Shown: one piece after another, positions 29,065-40,302 of the stretch
Layout of the letters: every line of letters begins with the position of its first letter
Numbering within the stretch: the first letter of the stretch is position 1
Source: Polyangiaceae bacterium
GTDB taxonomy: Bacteria; Myxococcota_A; Polyangia; Polyangiales; Polyangiaceae
DNA length: 64,000 nucleotides
Reading direction: 5' to 3'
NCBI GenBank assembly: GCA_020846005.1
Contig: JADLEQ010000042.1
Coordinates: 49,313-113,312, forward strand
Translations under genes and position numbers: made by a program
The notes under the pieces: generated by a model
What the model was told of the DNA's origin: nothing
Database searches by the model: none
What the model saw: the letters and a program-made list of their open reading frames with translations, nothing else

Positions 29065-30330
29065 ATGAGACGCTCGTCGTGGCTGATCGCGTTGGCGGTG
29101 GGGGCGTTCGGCTGCGGCCCGCCCGCGGTGGTCGAGGCTGCGTTGCACGAGGACCTGCCAGCGCTGGCGCGCGCCGTCCAGGCCCGCCGCGCCGCGGGTG
29201 AGCTCGACGCGGCGCTCGCGCGCGAGATCGCGATCGCCGTGGCGGGCCGCGAGGTGCGCTCGGCGACCGGGGAGGCGGCGGTGCGTCGGGTTCGCGCCGT
29301 CGCGTCCTGCGCCGCGCCGCTGGTGCCGGTGCTCGAGGCCCGCGCGTCGCGACACGACGAGGCGGGGGCCGAGGCGGCGCTGGTGCTCCTGCAGCTCGGC
29401 GAGCTCTCTCGCTCGGCGGCGGTCGAGCGCCACGCGGGCGACCGGCACCCGGCGTGGCGCGCCGTCGGCGCGCGTGCGGCGGCGGGCGCCGCTTCGGGCG
29501 CGCTGCGCCGCGCGCTCTTCGTCGATCCGGACGCGCGCGTCCGCGCCAACGCGCTCCTCGCGGCTGCGGACGCGCCCGACGCGCGCGATCTCGACGCGGC
29601 GCTCGAGGCCGCGCGCGTCGATCCGGAGCCGCGCGCGCGCGCGGCGGCCGCTCGCGCCGCAGGTGCGATCGGGGGCGATCGAGCCGTACTCGGCCTCGCC
29701 GACTCGTGGTCCGGCGCGAGCCCGGCAGATCGCGTCGCCATCGTGGAGGCGTGGAGCGCCGACGCGGCGTGGCCGAGCGGTGGGGCGCGGCAGCTCCGGC
29801 GCGTCGCGGAGACGACGAGCGGCATGCCGTCGGTCGAGGCCGCCGGCGAGCTGGTGCGGCGCGGGGATCCGCTCGGGCTCGCGGTGCTGCTCCGTTCGAT
29901 CCACGACGGCACCGTCGGTGAGCGCGCGCGAGCGGCCGAGCTCGTCCCCCTCGAGGATCCCGCGGTCCGTGCCGCGCTGGTCGAGGCGTCGAAGCACCCA
30001 GATCCTGCGCTCGCGATCGCCGCGCTCGGCCGGCTGGCGTCGGTGCCCTCCGAGCGGAAGGCCGCGCTCGAGCGGCTGCGCAAGCTCGCGGGCGGCGCGG
30101 GCCTCCCCGCGGTCGGCGCCCGCCTCGCGCTCGCCGCGGCGGCGGATCGCTCCGTGGTGCCCGGGCTCGAGGCGCAGCTCTCGCGTGGCGACGCGCACGC
30201 GCGGCGGGAGGCGACGCGCGGCCTGCTCTACCTCGGCCTGTACGATCGCGCGGCCACCGCGCTGGCGGACCGCGATCCCGCCGTGCGCGCCTACGCGGCG
30301 TGCGCGATCCTCCGCGAAACGAGCCCGTAG
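29065..30330 (+). CDS. HEAT-repeat lipoprotein
   Basis: The 421-residue product has a lipoprotein signal peptide (IALAVGAFGC, Cys at 17). After that it consists of helical repeats of about 30 residues rich in Ala, Arg, Leu and Asp, with HEAT/PBS-type signatures such as DPDARVRANALLAAADA, DPEPRARAAAARAAGAIG, HPDPALAIAALGRLAS and GDAHARREATRGLLYLG. Such solenoids are protein-protein docking scaffolds. The family is common in myxobacteria and its partners are unknown. The ATG at 29065 is the only one that gives a proper signal peptide. Confidence 0.8.
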   Translation: MRRSSWLIALAVGAFGCGPPAVVEAALHEDLPALARAVQARRAAGELDAALAREIAIAVAGREVRSATGEAAVRRVRAVASCAAPLVPVLEARASRHDEAGAEAALVLLQLGELSRSAAVERHAGDRHPAWRAVGARAAAGAASGALRRALFVDPDARVRANALLAAADAPDARDLDAALEAARVDPEPRARAAAARAAGAIGGDRAVLGLADSWSGASPADRVAIVEAWSADAAWPSGGARQLRRVAETTSGMPSVEAAGELVRRGDPLGLAVLLRSIHDGTVGERARAAELVPLEDPAVRAALVEASKHPDPALAIAALGRLASVPSERKAALERLRKLAGGAGLPAVGARLALAAAADRSVVPGLEAQLSRGDAHARREATRGLLYLGLYDRAATALADRDPAVRAYAACAILRETSP

Positions 30331-30400
30331 GCCGGATGACGCGTCGCGTTATCCGAAGCCGTTGTTTGGCCACGCGGGTTCCTGTTAGAACGCGCCGGCC

Positions 30401-31339
30401 ATGACTTTCACCAGTGGGCTCGCGAAGCTCGGCCTCACGGCCGTCCTCATGCTCGGCACCGGGGGCTGCCTGAAGGCCGTCCTCCTCAAGGGGCAGATCA
30501 AGGGGACGAGGGACGGCTCGGGCGCGGTCAACACCCTGCACGACTACGAGGTCGCCCGCGCGGCGGCGTTCGCTGGCATCGCGCAGATCGAGGGCATGCA
30601 CAAGCTCGCGCCCGAGAACACCGACGCGCTCTTCATGCTCACCCGGGCCTGGTCGGGCGTCGGCTTCGGCTTCATCGAGGACGAATACGAGCTCGCGTAC
30701 GAGCGCGGTGACGAGCTCCAGGCCGAGTACCACCTGCTCCGCGCGCGCGCGGCGTTCGAGCGGGGGCGGTTCTACGGGATCGAGCTCCTCGGTCATCAAG
30801 ACCCGAGCGGAGGCTTCGAGGCCGCGCGGCGCAACGACAGCACGATCCGCGCCTGGTTGAAGGAGTACTACACCGAGCCCGAGCAGGCGGAGGAGCTGCT
30901 GTGGGTCGGCTACGCGTGGATCGGCCACGTCTCGCAGTCGAAGGACGTCCCGGAGATCGTAGGCGAGCTCTACGTCGGCGCCGCGATGATCGAGCGCTCC
31001 GTGGAGCTGGACGAGACGGTCGTCTACGCGACCGGCCACACGATCCTCGGCGCCTACCACGCGCGCACCGCTCAGGCCGAACTCGACGAGAGCAAGAAGC
31101 ATTTCGATCGCGCGCTCGAGCTCAATGGCGGGAAGTTCCTCGCCACCAAGCTCAACCTGGCGAAGAGCTACTACTGCCAGAAGGGAGATCGTGAGGCGTA
31201 CGAGCGCACGCTGAACGAGGTGCTCGCCGCCGGCGACGTGCTCCCCGAGGCCCGCCTGCAGAACACCATCGCGAAGCGCCGAGCGCGCCGCTACCTCGGG
31301 AACAAGATCTGGCAGGACGAGTGCGGGTTCCAGAAGTGA
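30401..31339 (+). CDS. TatT-like TPR lipoprotein of a TRAP-associated (TPAT) system
   Basis: The 312-residue product has a lipoprotein signal peptide (LTAVLMLGTGGC, Cys at 23). The mature part matches the TatT family first described from Treponema pallidum: LKAVLLKGQIKGTRDGSGAV, YEVARAAAFAGIAQIEG, APENTDALFMLTRAWSGVGF, FEAARRNDSTIRAWLKEY and a C-terminal NKIWQDECGF. TatT is an all-helical TPR-like protein that trimerises and binds a DctP-type binding protein, perhaps carrying hydrophobic ligands between membranes. The DctP gene follows directly. Confidence 0.88.
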   Translation: MTFTSGLAKLGLTAVLMLGTGGCLKAVLLKGQIKGTRDGSGAVNTLHDYEVARAAAFAGIAQIEGMHKLAPENTDALFMLTRAWSGVGFGFIEDEYELAYERGDELQAEYHLLRARAAFERGRFYGIELLGHQDPSGGFEAARRNDSTIRAWLKEYYTEPEQAEELLWVGYAWIGHVSQSKDVPEIVGELYVGAAMIERSVELDETVVYATGHTILGAYHARTAQAELDESKKHFDRALELNGGKFLATKLNLAKSYYCQKGDREAYERTLNEVLAAGDVLPEARLQNTIAKRRARRYLGNKIWQDECGFQK

Positions 31340-31435
31340 CGCGTTGCGTCGTGGCCCGCGGTTGAGTAAGTCACAAGCTTCGTCCGTCTCACCGTGCACG
31401 GACCTAACCCTCGATAGCAGGACCAGGAGGATCGG

Positions 31436-32419
31436 ATGATTCGCAAGCTCATCGTGGCGCTCCTCGCCGCGACCTTCCTCGTGATGGGCACCACCAGTGT
31501 CGCCCACGCGAAGACGACCCTGAAGATGGCCACCCTGGCACCGCCGCGGTCGCCGTGGGGCAAGGTCTTCCGCTCGTGGGCCAAGAAGGTCGACAAGAAG
31601 ACCAACGGCGAGGTGGAGCTCACCTGGCTGTGGAACGGCACGGCCGGTCCGGAGAAGGGCGTGGTCGAGAAGATCAAGAGCGGCCAGCTGGCTGGCGCCG
31701 CGATCACGGCGGTCGGCTTGATGGAAATCCACAAGCCGATCATCGCGCTCCAGATCCCGGGCTCGTTCTCGACCTGGGCGGAGCTGGACGCCGCCCGTGA
31801 GAAGCTGATGCCGGACTTCCGCGAGGCCATGAAGACGGCGGGCTTCCACCTCGGCGGCTTCGGTGACGTGGGCGAGGCCCGCGTGATGAGCAAGGGCTTC
31901 GCGATCCGTGTGCCAGCCGACCTCAAGGGCAAGAGCCCCGCGGTGATCCGCACCGACATCATCGCGCCGAAGCTCTACGAGGTCGTCGGCGACGTGCGGC
32001 CCGTCCCGGGCGAGGTGACCGGCTTCCTGCCCAAGCTGAACAGCGGCGAGATCAACGTGATGAACACGCCGGCGCTCGCCGCGGAGCAGCTCCAGTGGGC
32101 GTCCCGCCTCGATCACATGAACGCGGGGGTCACCGGCTACGGTATCGGCGCGCTCGTCATGGCGCAGTCGGAGCTGGACAAGCTGCCGGCGGACCAGAAG
32201 GAAGTCCTCATCGAGACGGGCAAGAAGGCCGGCAAGTCGCTGACCAAGCGCATCCGCAAAGAGGACGCCAAGGCGTTCGAGCGGCTCAGCCGGAAGATGA
32301 CCGTCCACCAGCCGACGGACGCGGAGAAGGCCGAGTGGCGCGGGATCTTCAAGCAGACCTGCGAGCGGCTGAAGGGTGCGATCCCCGGCGACGTGATCGC
32401 CAAGATCGGCGCCTGCTGA
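31436..32419 (+). CDS. TRAP transporter substrate-binding protein (DctP family)
   Basis: The 327-residue product has a signal peptide cleaved after VAHA (about 25). The mature DctP fold shows LKMATLAPPRSPWGKVFRSW, WLWNGTAGPEKGVVEKIKSG, GFGDVGEARVMSKGFAIRVP, ADLKGKSPAVIRTDIIAP and FLPKLNSGEINVMNTP. The conserved arginine that binds carboxylates in most TRAP proteins appears to lie in VIRTD. A perfect AGGAGG Shine-Dalgarno is at 31425-31430, five bases before the start. With TatT next door, this is the TatP-type member. The substrate is unknown. Confidence 0.9.
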   Translation: MIRKLIVALLAATFLVMGTTSVAHAKTTLKMATLAPPRSPWGKVFRSWAKKVDKKTNGEVELTWLWNGTAGPEKGVVEKIKSGQLAGAAITAVGLMEIHKPIIALQIPGSFSTWAELDAAREKLMPDFREAMKTAGFHLGGFGDVGEARVMSKGFAIRVPADLKGKSPAVIRTDIIAPKLYEVVGDVRPVPGEVTGFLPKLNSGEINVMNTPALAAEQLQWASRLDHMNAGVTGYGIGALVMAQSELDKLPADQKEVLIETGKKAGKSLTKRIRKEDAKAFERLSRKMTVHQPTDAEKAEWRGIFKQTCERLKGAIPGDVIAKIGAC

Positions 32420-32440
32420 GTAGCGGCCGCTCGGTCGCCC

Positions 32441-32475
32441 CGACGGGTCGGAGCCTCCCAGGGTCGGGCCCGTCG
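32441..32475 (+). terminator. Possible attenuator hairpin between DctP and DctQ genes
   Basis: Arms CGACGGG (32441-32447) and CCCGTCG (32469-32475) are perfect complements, followed by CGCTTCTTGG. It could reduce read-through so that the binding protein is made in excess over the membrane subunits, or could stabilise the mRNA end. Confidence 0.35.
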
Positions 32476-32579
32476 CGCTTCTTGGGGGCGAGCGCGCACC
32501 CGCGGGTGGTCCGGCGCCGGTCCCCCCGCCCGGGGGCCTGTTCGGGCCCAGCGTTCTGGCGTACTCTCCCGCGCCGCCC

Positions 32580-33892
32580 ATGACCGACACTCAGGACCGA
32601 CCGCCCGCCGGCGGTGCCGATCCCGTCACGCCGACTTCGAACCCTCCACCCGCAGCCGCCGCAGCCGCCGACGTCGCAGCGCCCGAGGACGGGCACGCGC
32701 CCGCGCTGCTGCCGCGCCGGCGTTGGGCGGAGCCGCTCTCGAGGGTGGACGCCGCGTGGACGCGGGTCGAGGTGCGACTCATCACCGCAGTGGTGCTCGC
32801 CCAGCTCGTGGCGCTCGCCGCGTGGGTCGGGCTCAAAGGGCTCGCCACCGGCCTGCCGACCCCCGAGGGAGGCAGCCGCGCCGGGATCGTGTTCCGCGCG
32901 CTGTTCGGCGCCTGTGTGCTGGGTGGGCTGACGTGGTGGGCCCTCCGGAAGCAGGACGAGAAGCGGCGGAGCATCGGCACGACCGTCGCCGTCCTCGCGG
33001 CGTTCGGCCTCTCACGGGCGTGGGGGAACCTGCTCGTCGATTGGTCGAGCAACCTGCTCAATTGGTATCAGCAGGCCTCCACGCTCACGCTGCTCGGCGG
33101 CCTGCGCGGCGTCGGCACCCGGCTCACGATGCTGATGACGCTCCTCGGCGGATCGCTCGCGACGGCAGCCGGCAAGCACATCACCATCGATCTGGTGACC
33201 CGCTTCGTGCGGCCGCGCGTGCGGCTCCCGATGATCCTGATCGGCTGGGTGGGTAGCGCGTTCTTCTGCTTCGTCGCCTCGTGGGGATTCTTCGACCACA
33301 TCGCCATCGGGGACTTCGGCGCGAACAAGGACATGACGGTCGGCCAGAAGTTCGAGAAGGTCGGCGATGGCCTCGGCGAGGACTGGTTCATCTTCCGCAA
33401 GCAGCTGGCGCTCGACATGAAGACGCTCCCCCACGTCGCCTCCGGGGAGGGCTACGCGGGGTGGCTCAAGGGGGCCGAGTGGAACCCGTGGCTACGCGAG
33501 GCCGGCTTCGTCGATCGCTTCGGCGCCGAGGCGGTGAAGGCGCTCGAGCTCCCCGAGACGAGCGCTCGGTCTCCGATCGTGAGCATCCCCGGCAAGGGCG
33601 AGCCGCGCGGCGAGCTAAGCCACGCCGCGAACCTGATGTTCCCGTTCGGGCTCCTGGTGATCGGCTTCCGCTTCCTGCTCCTCGTCGCGCTCACGCTCGG
33701 CGGTCACCGCGACATCGACGCCGACCAGGAGCTGGAGATCGGCGCGCGGGTGCCGCCACCCGAGCCCGATCCAGAGCCCGAGCCCGCCCCGTCGGGCGAC
33801 GCGTCCGAGGGTGAGTCGGCCGCCGCGTCGGCCCGCGAGGTCTCCGCGGAGCGCGCCGGCGCCGACGCCGACCACGAGAAGGAGGACGTCCG

Positions 33893-33896
<4 letters not shown>
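32580..33896 (+). CDS. TRAP transporter small membrane subunit (DctQ), enlarged
   Basis: The 438-residue product is more than twice the usual DctQ size. After a Pro/Ala-rich cytoplasmic arm (1-50) come membrane helices at about 64-88, 102-122, 133-150 and 175-195. The family motif GKHITIDLVTRF (about 200) is followed by LPMILIGWVGSAFFCFVASWGFF. A periplasmic insert of about 100 residues (240-345) then precedes a last helix (LMFPFGLLVIGFRFLLLV), and the tail is acidic and Pro/Glu-rich. DctQ anchors and stabilises the transport subunit DctM. The stop overlaps the DctM start as ATGA. Confidence 0.85.
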
Positions 33897-35668
<1,772 letters not shown>

Positions 35669-35769
35669 CGCCCGCTCGTCCCGGCTCCGGTCGGCACCCC
35701 CTTCGGCTCGCGCCGGCCGCCCGGGCCGCAAAGTCGCACGCGGAGGCGGACGGCGGTACCTTCGCTCAG

Positions 35770-36270
35770 GTGAGCGTCCGCCGCCCCACCCGGCCCCTCC
35801 AGGCGCTTGCGCGCGCGCGAGAGGCAGCCGTTCAGGAGAAGACGAGGGCCCTCGGGGCCGCCGTCGCGGCGCGCGACGCGGCGGCGGTGTCCGAGGGCGC
35901 CGCGCACCGCTCGGCCGGCGCCGAGGCGGAGCGCGCGGCCGCGGTGCGCGCCGGCGAGTCCGCGCGGATCGCACAGGGTGTCGTCCGAGGCGCCGATCTG
36001 GAGACGCTCGCGACGTGGGAGGTCGGGGCGCGCGAGCGGGCGCGGGCCGACGGTGAGCGCGTCGCGGCTGCGCGGCGCGCGACGCAGGCGGCGGACTCCG
36101 CGGTGGCAGGCGCTCGGGGCGAGGTCGCCCACGCCGAGGCGGATCGGGAGGTCATCGCCCGCCACCTGCAGCGCCGTGAGCAGGCAGAGCGCGCCCGGCG
36201 CGAGGACGAGGTCGAGACCGAGGTCGAGGCGCTCTGGCTCCATCGACGCGGGGCGGGCACGCGCGCGTGA
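35770..36270 (+). CDS. FliJ/YscO-like coiled-coil protein
   Basis: The 166-residue product starts at a GTG and is almost wholly alpha-helical, rich in Ala, Arg and Glu with heptad-like spacing: RPLQALARAREAAVQEKTRA at the start and EREQAERARREDEVETEVEAL-like charges at the end. Size, helical composition and the N-terminal pattern resemble FliJ/YscO-type coiled-coil proteins of type III export systems, but sequence similarity is weak by nature in this family. No flagellar or type III genes are nearby. The gene overlaps the following transglycosylase gene by four bases (GTGA), which suggests a functional link at the cell wall. Confidence 0.6.
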   Translation: MSVRRPTRPLQALARAREAAVQEKTRALGAAVAARDAAAVSEGAAHRSAGAEAERAAAVRAGESARIAQGVVRGADLETLATWEVGARERARADGERVAAARRATQAADSAVAGARGEVAHAEADREVIARHLQRREQAERARREDEVETEVEALWLHRRGAGTRA

Positions 36271-38714
36271 CGGACGCGAGCACACCCCGGGCGCCGCCAG
36301 CCGCCCGCGCCGCGCGACGCGGGACGTGGCGTGCCTGGGGGGGGATTGGCGCCGCCGCCGCGCTCGCCGCGGCCGTCGTCGCGTCCTGTGCTGGCTCCGC
36401 CGCGCACGTCGCGGGGCCGCCGCGCATCCCGCTGTCGTCGACCGGCGCGACCTCCGCGGCGGCGGCGGCCGCGGTGCCCATCGACATCGGCGTGGAGCGC
36501 TTCACGCCGCTGCTCGCGCTGCCCGGCTACGAGGCGATCGGCGGCCTCGCGGACGCCGATCGCGCGGGGGAGGCCGCGCGGGCCCTCGAACGAGCGCTGG
36601 CCGAGCGCCCGCCGGCCGCCGCCGACGTGCCGCGGTGGCAGTTCGCGCTCGGGCGCCTGCGCGAGCAGGCGGGAGAGCTGGCGGCGGCCGCCGCGTCCTA
36701 CGAGCTGGCCGCGGCCCCGGGCTTCGAGCTGGAGGCGTGGGCGTGGGTGTCCGCGGGTCGCACGCTGCTCCGCGCCGGGCGACCCCGCGACGCGCTCGCG
36801 CGCTTCGGCCGAGCGCGCGTCGAGGGGCCGCTCACGGACGACGCGCGGCTGCTCGAGGCGGAGGCCGCGGAGCTCGCGGGTGATCGTGAGCGCGCGATGG
36901 CGCTCTGGCGTGCGCATCTCGAGACGGAGCGTCCGCGCGATCACGTCGCGGTGGCGTTGCGCCTCTCCGAGGCGCTGCTCGCGCGTGGCGCCGGCGCCGA
37001 GCCAGGCGCCACGGCGCCCGAGGAGGCACTCCGACTGGCGCGGCGGGTCCGCTTGCAGACGCCTGGCGAGTCGCCCATCGCGGAGCGCGCGCGCAAGCTC
37101 GAGCGACGGGCGCTCGAGCTGTTGCCGCCTGCGCGGCGACGTCAGCTCGAGCCGCTCACCCCCGACGACCGCCTCCTGCACGGCGAGGCGCTCCTCGCCG
37201 CTGGTCAGCACCGCGGCGCGCGCGAAGCGCTGGAGCCGCTCCTGCAGGAGCTCGGCGCCGCGCTGCGACACGGTGAGCTCGGTTGTCGTGCCTCCCTCGT
37301 GATCGCGAAGTCGCACGTCGGCGAGGGCGCTCACGGGCGCGCGGTCGACGCGCTCCTCGACCCGCTGCGTGAGTGCGGCGCCTCGCCGGAGCACCCCCGG
37401 ATCGCGTTCGTCGCCGCCGAGGCGGCCGCGCGCGACGGCCGTCACGCCGTGGCCGCCCAGCTCTACCTCGAGCTCGAGCGGCGCCATCCGGAGCACTCGC
37501 TCGCGGACGACGCGCGGCTGCGCGCCGCGAGGTCGTACCTCGCGCTCGGCGACGAAGCGCGCTTCACGGAGCTGCTCTCGAGCCTCGCCAGCGATCACCC
37601 GCGTGGCGACACCGTGCTCGACGGTGTCTTCGAGCTCGCGCTCGCGAGGATCGACAAGCTCGACTGGTCCGGCGCCGCCAACGTCCTCGAACGCGTCGCG
37701 CCTCTGCTCGACGGCGAGAAGGACGCCGCGCGCGGCGTCGAGCGGTCGGGCCGGGAGCGCTATTTCCGGGCGCGGGCGCTCTACGAGACGGGCGATCGCG
37801 AGCGAGCGCTCGACGCCTTCGAGGCGATGGTCCGTGAGGTTCCGCTCTCCTACTACATGCGCCTGGCGTGGAGCCGGCTCGAGGCCGCCGCGCCCGAGCG
37901 CGCGGCGCGGGCGCGAGAGGCGGCGGCGGAGCGCGCGCGCGCCGCGCCCTTCAGCCGGCTCACCCCCGCGGAGGCCGAGACGCCGGGGTTCCGTCGCGCG
38001 ATGGAGCTGCTCCGGCAAGGCGATATCGAGCTCGGCCGGCGCGAGCTGTCCGCGCTCGGGCTCTCCAGCCAGCGCGCCGCCCCGGAGCTGCTGTGGACGG
38101 TCGCCATGCTCTACGCGCGCGCCGGCTCGCCGCGGTTGTCGCACGGGATCGCGCGCGGCTTGCTGACGGACTGGCTGTCGCGCTGGCCGAGCGGCGACTG
38201 GGCCCACGCCTGGCAGCTCGCGTACCCGCGGCCCCACCTCGCGATCGTCGAGCGCGAGGCGCGGGCGAACGGAGTGCCCGAGGCGCTCATCTACGCCGTG
38301 ATGCGTGAGGAGTCCGCGTTCGACCCGAACGCCGAGAGCCCAGCGAACGCGCACGGGCTGATGCAGCTCATCGTGCCGACGGCGAAGCTCTACGCGCGGG
38401 GCCTCCCGTACGACGCGCGCGCGCTGCGGCGCCCCGAGATCAACGTGGCGCTGGGCTGCCGAGCGCTGGCCAAGCTCCGCACGGTGTTCGACGAGCCCGT
38501 GCTCGCGATCCCCGCGTACAACGCCGGCCCCGGCCGGCCGCGGCGGTGGCTCCGCGAGCGCCCGCGCGGGGACTTCGACGTGTGGGTCGAGCGGATCCCG
38601 ATCACCGAGACGCGCCGGTATGTGAAGCGCGTCCTCGCGAGCGAGGCCGCGTACTCCGTGCTCTACGGCGACGGCGCGGCGCTCGCGCTCCCGCTCCGGC
38701 TCGGGCCGGGGTGA
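36267..38714 (+). CDS. Soluble-type lytic transglycosylase lipoprotein (Slt70-like)
   Basis: The 815-residue product starts at a GTG coupled to the previous gene. It has a hydrophobic segment with a lipobox-like VVASC (Cys near 41), then about 600 residues of TPR-like helical repeats (SYELAAAPGFELEAWAWVSA, AAQLYLELERRHPEHS), as in Slt70 superhelices. The C-terminal goose-lysozyme-like SLT domain follows: YAVMREESAFDP (catalytic Glu near 681), ANAHGLMQLIVPTA, VLAIPAYNAGPGRPRRWL and ERIPITETRRYVKRVL. It cleaves peptidoglycan glycan strands with formation of 1,6-anhydro ends, in wall turnover or to open space for secretion machines. Confidence 0.93.
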   Translation: MTDASTPRAPPAARAARRGTWRAWGGIGAAAALAAAVVASCAGSAAHVAGPPRIPLSSTGATSAAAAAAVPIDIGVERFTPLLALPGYEAIGGLADADRAGEAARALERALAERPPAAADVPRWQFALGRLREQAGELAAAAASYELAAAPGFELEAWAWVSAGRTLLRAGRPRDALARFGRARVEGPLTDDARLLEAEAAELAGDRERAMALWRAHLETERPRDHVAVALRLSEALLARGAGAEPGATAPEEALRLARRVRLQTPGESPIAERARKLERRALELLPPARRRQLEPLTPDDRLLHGEALLAAGQHRGAREALEPLLQELGAALRHGELGCRASLVIAKSHVGEGAHGRAVDALLDPLRECGASPEHPRIAFVAAEAAARDGRHAVAAQLYLELERRHPEHSLADDARLRAARSYLALGDEARFTELLSSLASDHPRGDTVLDGVFELALARIDKLDWSGAANVLERVAPLLDGEKDAARGVERSGRERYFRARALYETGDRERALDAFEAMVREVPLSYYMRLAWSRLEAAAPERAARAREAAAERARAAPFSRLTPAEAETPGFRRAMELLRQGDIELGRRELSALGLSSQRAAPELLWTVAMLYARAGSPRLSHGIARGLLTDWLSRWPSGDWAHAWQLAYPRPHLAIVEREARANGVPEALIYAVMREESAFDPNAESPANAHGLMQLIVPTAKLYARGLPYDARALRRPEINVALGCRALAKLRTVFDEPVLAIPAYNAGPGRPRRWLRERPRGDFDVWVERIPITETRRYVKRVLASEAAYSVLYGDGAALALPLRLGPG

Positions 38715-38729
38715 CCGCCCCGCGCGCGC

Positions 38730-39416
38730 TCAGTCCTCCCACTGCTCGGCGGTGAGCCACACCGAGAGCCCCGCGGCGTGCTGCCAGCGATCCGGGGCGC
38801 CCCACTGCCAGCGGTACTGGGTCGTGAGCTCGGCGCCCACCCGGACCCCGGCGAGGTCGATCCCGGCGGAGAGCTGGCCCTTCGGCGCGAGCACGCCGAA
38901 GCCCGCGTCCCCGCGGTGCACGTCGAGGAGGGCCCAGCTCCAGCCCAGCCCGAGGCCGAAGAACGACCCCGCGCCCCGCCCGCGCGCGGCGAAGGGCTGG
39001 CGCCAGCCCGCCCACGCGATCGACGGCAGCCCGATCCCGCGCGCGCCGTCGGCCATCCACCCTTCGACTCCGAACGTGAGCGCGACGTTGGGCCCCTCGC
39101 GGCGCCCGCGGCCGAGCGCGACCTGCTCCAGGTACACCGAGTCGATCCGTAGGTAAGTAGCGTTCGGCACGGCGCCCGTCTCCCAGGTGCGACCGACCGT
39201 GACGCCGCCACCGCCGCCCTCGTCGACGTAGATCCCATCGACGCACGGGACGGGACACTCGGCCTGCTGCGGCTCGGGCGGTTCGGCCACGGGCGCCGGG
39301 GGCTCGGCGCTCCCGAGCTGCGCGGGCGCCGCGAGCGCGGAGCGCGCCGCCCCGAGCGCGGCCCCCACGGCGACATCTCGGAGCGCGCGCATGCGGCTCG
39401 TCGCCAACCCGCTCAC
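38730..39416 (-). CDS. Exported probable outer-membrane beta-barrel protein
   Basis: The 228-residue product is read from a GTG at 39416 that overlaps the upstream stop as GTGA; an ATG at 39392 (MRALRD) is the alternative start. It has a signal peptide (AVGAALGAARSALAAPAQ), a Pro-rich linker and a Cys pair (CPVPC). The rest alternates aromatic and polar residues in strand-like segments: PNVALTFGVEGWMA, GSFFGLGLGWSWALLDVHRG, GQLSAGIDLAGVRVGAELTTQYRW-type and AAGLSVWLTAEQWED. I do not recognise a named family; a small outer-membrane barrel is likely. It is co-transcribed with the Cys-rich exported protein before it. Confidence 0.7.
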   Translation of the reverse strand: MSGLATSRMRALRDVAVGAALGAARSALAAPAQLGSAEPPAPVAEPPEPQQAECPVPCVDGIYVDEGGGGGVTVGRTWETGAVPNATYLRIDSVYLEQVALGRGRREGPNVALTFGVEGWMADGARGIGLPSIAWAGWRQPFAARGRGAGSFFGLGLGWSWALLDVHRGDAGFGVLAPKGQLSAGIDLAGVRVGAELTTQYRWQWGAPDRWQHAAGLSVWLTAEQWED

Positions 39417-40204
39417 CCCGAGGTGGAGAGGCCCGGAGGGGGACCTTTGGGCGGGGGTGGCGGCGGGGCGCCCGGCGCCTGGAGCAGCGGCCCCAGGCAC
39501 GACTCGAGCTCGCACGAGCGCTTCATGCAGGCCTCCACCTGGGCGCGCGCTGCGGCGGTGAGCGAGCTCATCGCCTTCTCGCACATCGCCGCGGTGAACA
39601 GCTCGCGCACCTCCGCGGGCTGGTCCGTGCAGCGGCCCACCACCTCGGCGCAGAACGCCTTCATCCGAGGGTCCGGGCAGGCGAGCTCGAACGCGGGCTT
39701 CGCGCAGTCGAGCAGCGTTTCCATGCGGCACATCGCGTCGGTCCCGCTCTTCGCGTGGAGGCACTCCACCCAGCTCGCGCCGACCTTGGGCTTCAGCACC
39801 GGGACGACCATCCCGCACAGCGTCGCGACCCCCGCCGCCAGGTAACAGTCGGTGCGCCCCGACGGTCCGGCGAGGCCCGCGCAGGCGCGCGGTGGCGGCC
39901 CGCCGTCATCACAGGGCGGCGGCGCAGCGGCTGCGCTGCCGACCGGCGCGGCCGAGGACGACGCCGCCGGTGCGGCCGAGGACGCGGCGGGCGCCGGGGG
40001 CGGGGGCGGCGGAGCGGGCTCCGGCGCCGCAGCGGACTCGGCGGCCTCCGCAGGGGCGTCGGAGGCATCGTCGGGCGCGGCGTCGGGCTCCTCGCGGCCG
40101 CCGAGCGGTCGGGTCGACGGCAGCGCCGGCGAGCACGTGGCGTGGAGCGCGCCAGCGGCGACCGCGGCGGCGAGAGCGCGACGAACCGACATGACGGCCA
40201 GCAT
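39413..40204 (-). CDS. Cys-rich exported protein, unknown function
   Basis: The 263-residue product has a signal peptide ending near HATC (Cys 24; MSVRR at residue 5 may be the true start). A linker of about 75 residues rich in Ala, Pro, Ser and Asp follows. The mature helical domain has about 12 cysteines in a regular pattern (CAGLAGPSGRTDC, TLCGM, ECLHAK, MCRMETLLDC, ACPDPRMKAFC, RCTDQ, MCEKAM, ACMKRSCELESC) and a Pro-rich end. The cysteines should form disulfides outside the cytoplasm. I do not recognise the family. It is translationally coupled to the beta-barrel protein downstream. Confidence 0.7.
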   Translation of the reverse strand: MLAVMSVRRALAAAVAAGALHATCSPALPSTRPLGGREEPDAAPDDASDAPAEAAESAAAPEPAPPPPPPAPAASSAAPAASSSAAPVGSAAAAPPPCDDGGPPPRACAGLAGPSGRTDCYLAAGVATLCGMVVPVLKPKVGASWVECLHAKSGTDAMCRMETLLDCAKPAFELACPDPRMKAFCAEVVGRCTDQPAEVRELFTAAMCEKAMSSLTAAARAQVEACMKRSCELESCLGPLLQAPGAPPPPPPKGPPPGLSTSG

Positions 40205-40302
40205 ACGTCGCCACTCCGGTCGCTGTCGAACGCCGTGGGACCTCGACGCCCGCTCGGTTTGTGCGAGCGCGTCGCCGTTCCTGCGGTAGGGTGGCCGGCC
40301 CC

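Noticed and set aside
29063..32590. Open frame of over 1100 codons opposite the HEAT lipoprotein, TatT and DctP genes
   Set aside because: It crosses three unrelated sense genes and their intergenic regions and shows no domain pattern.
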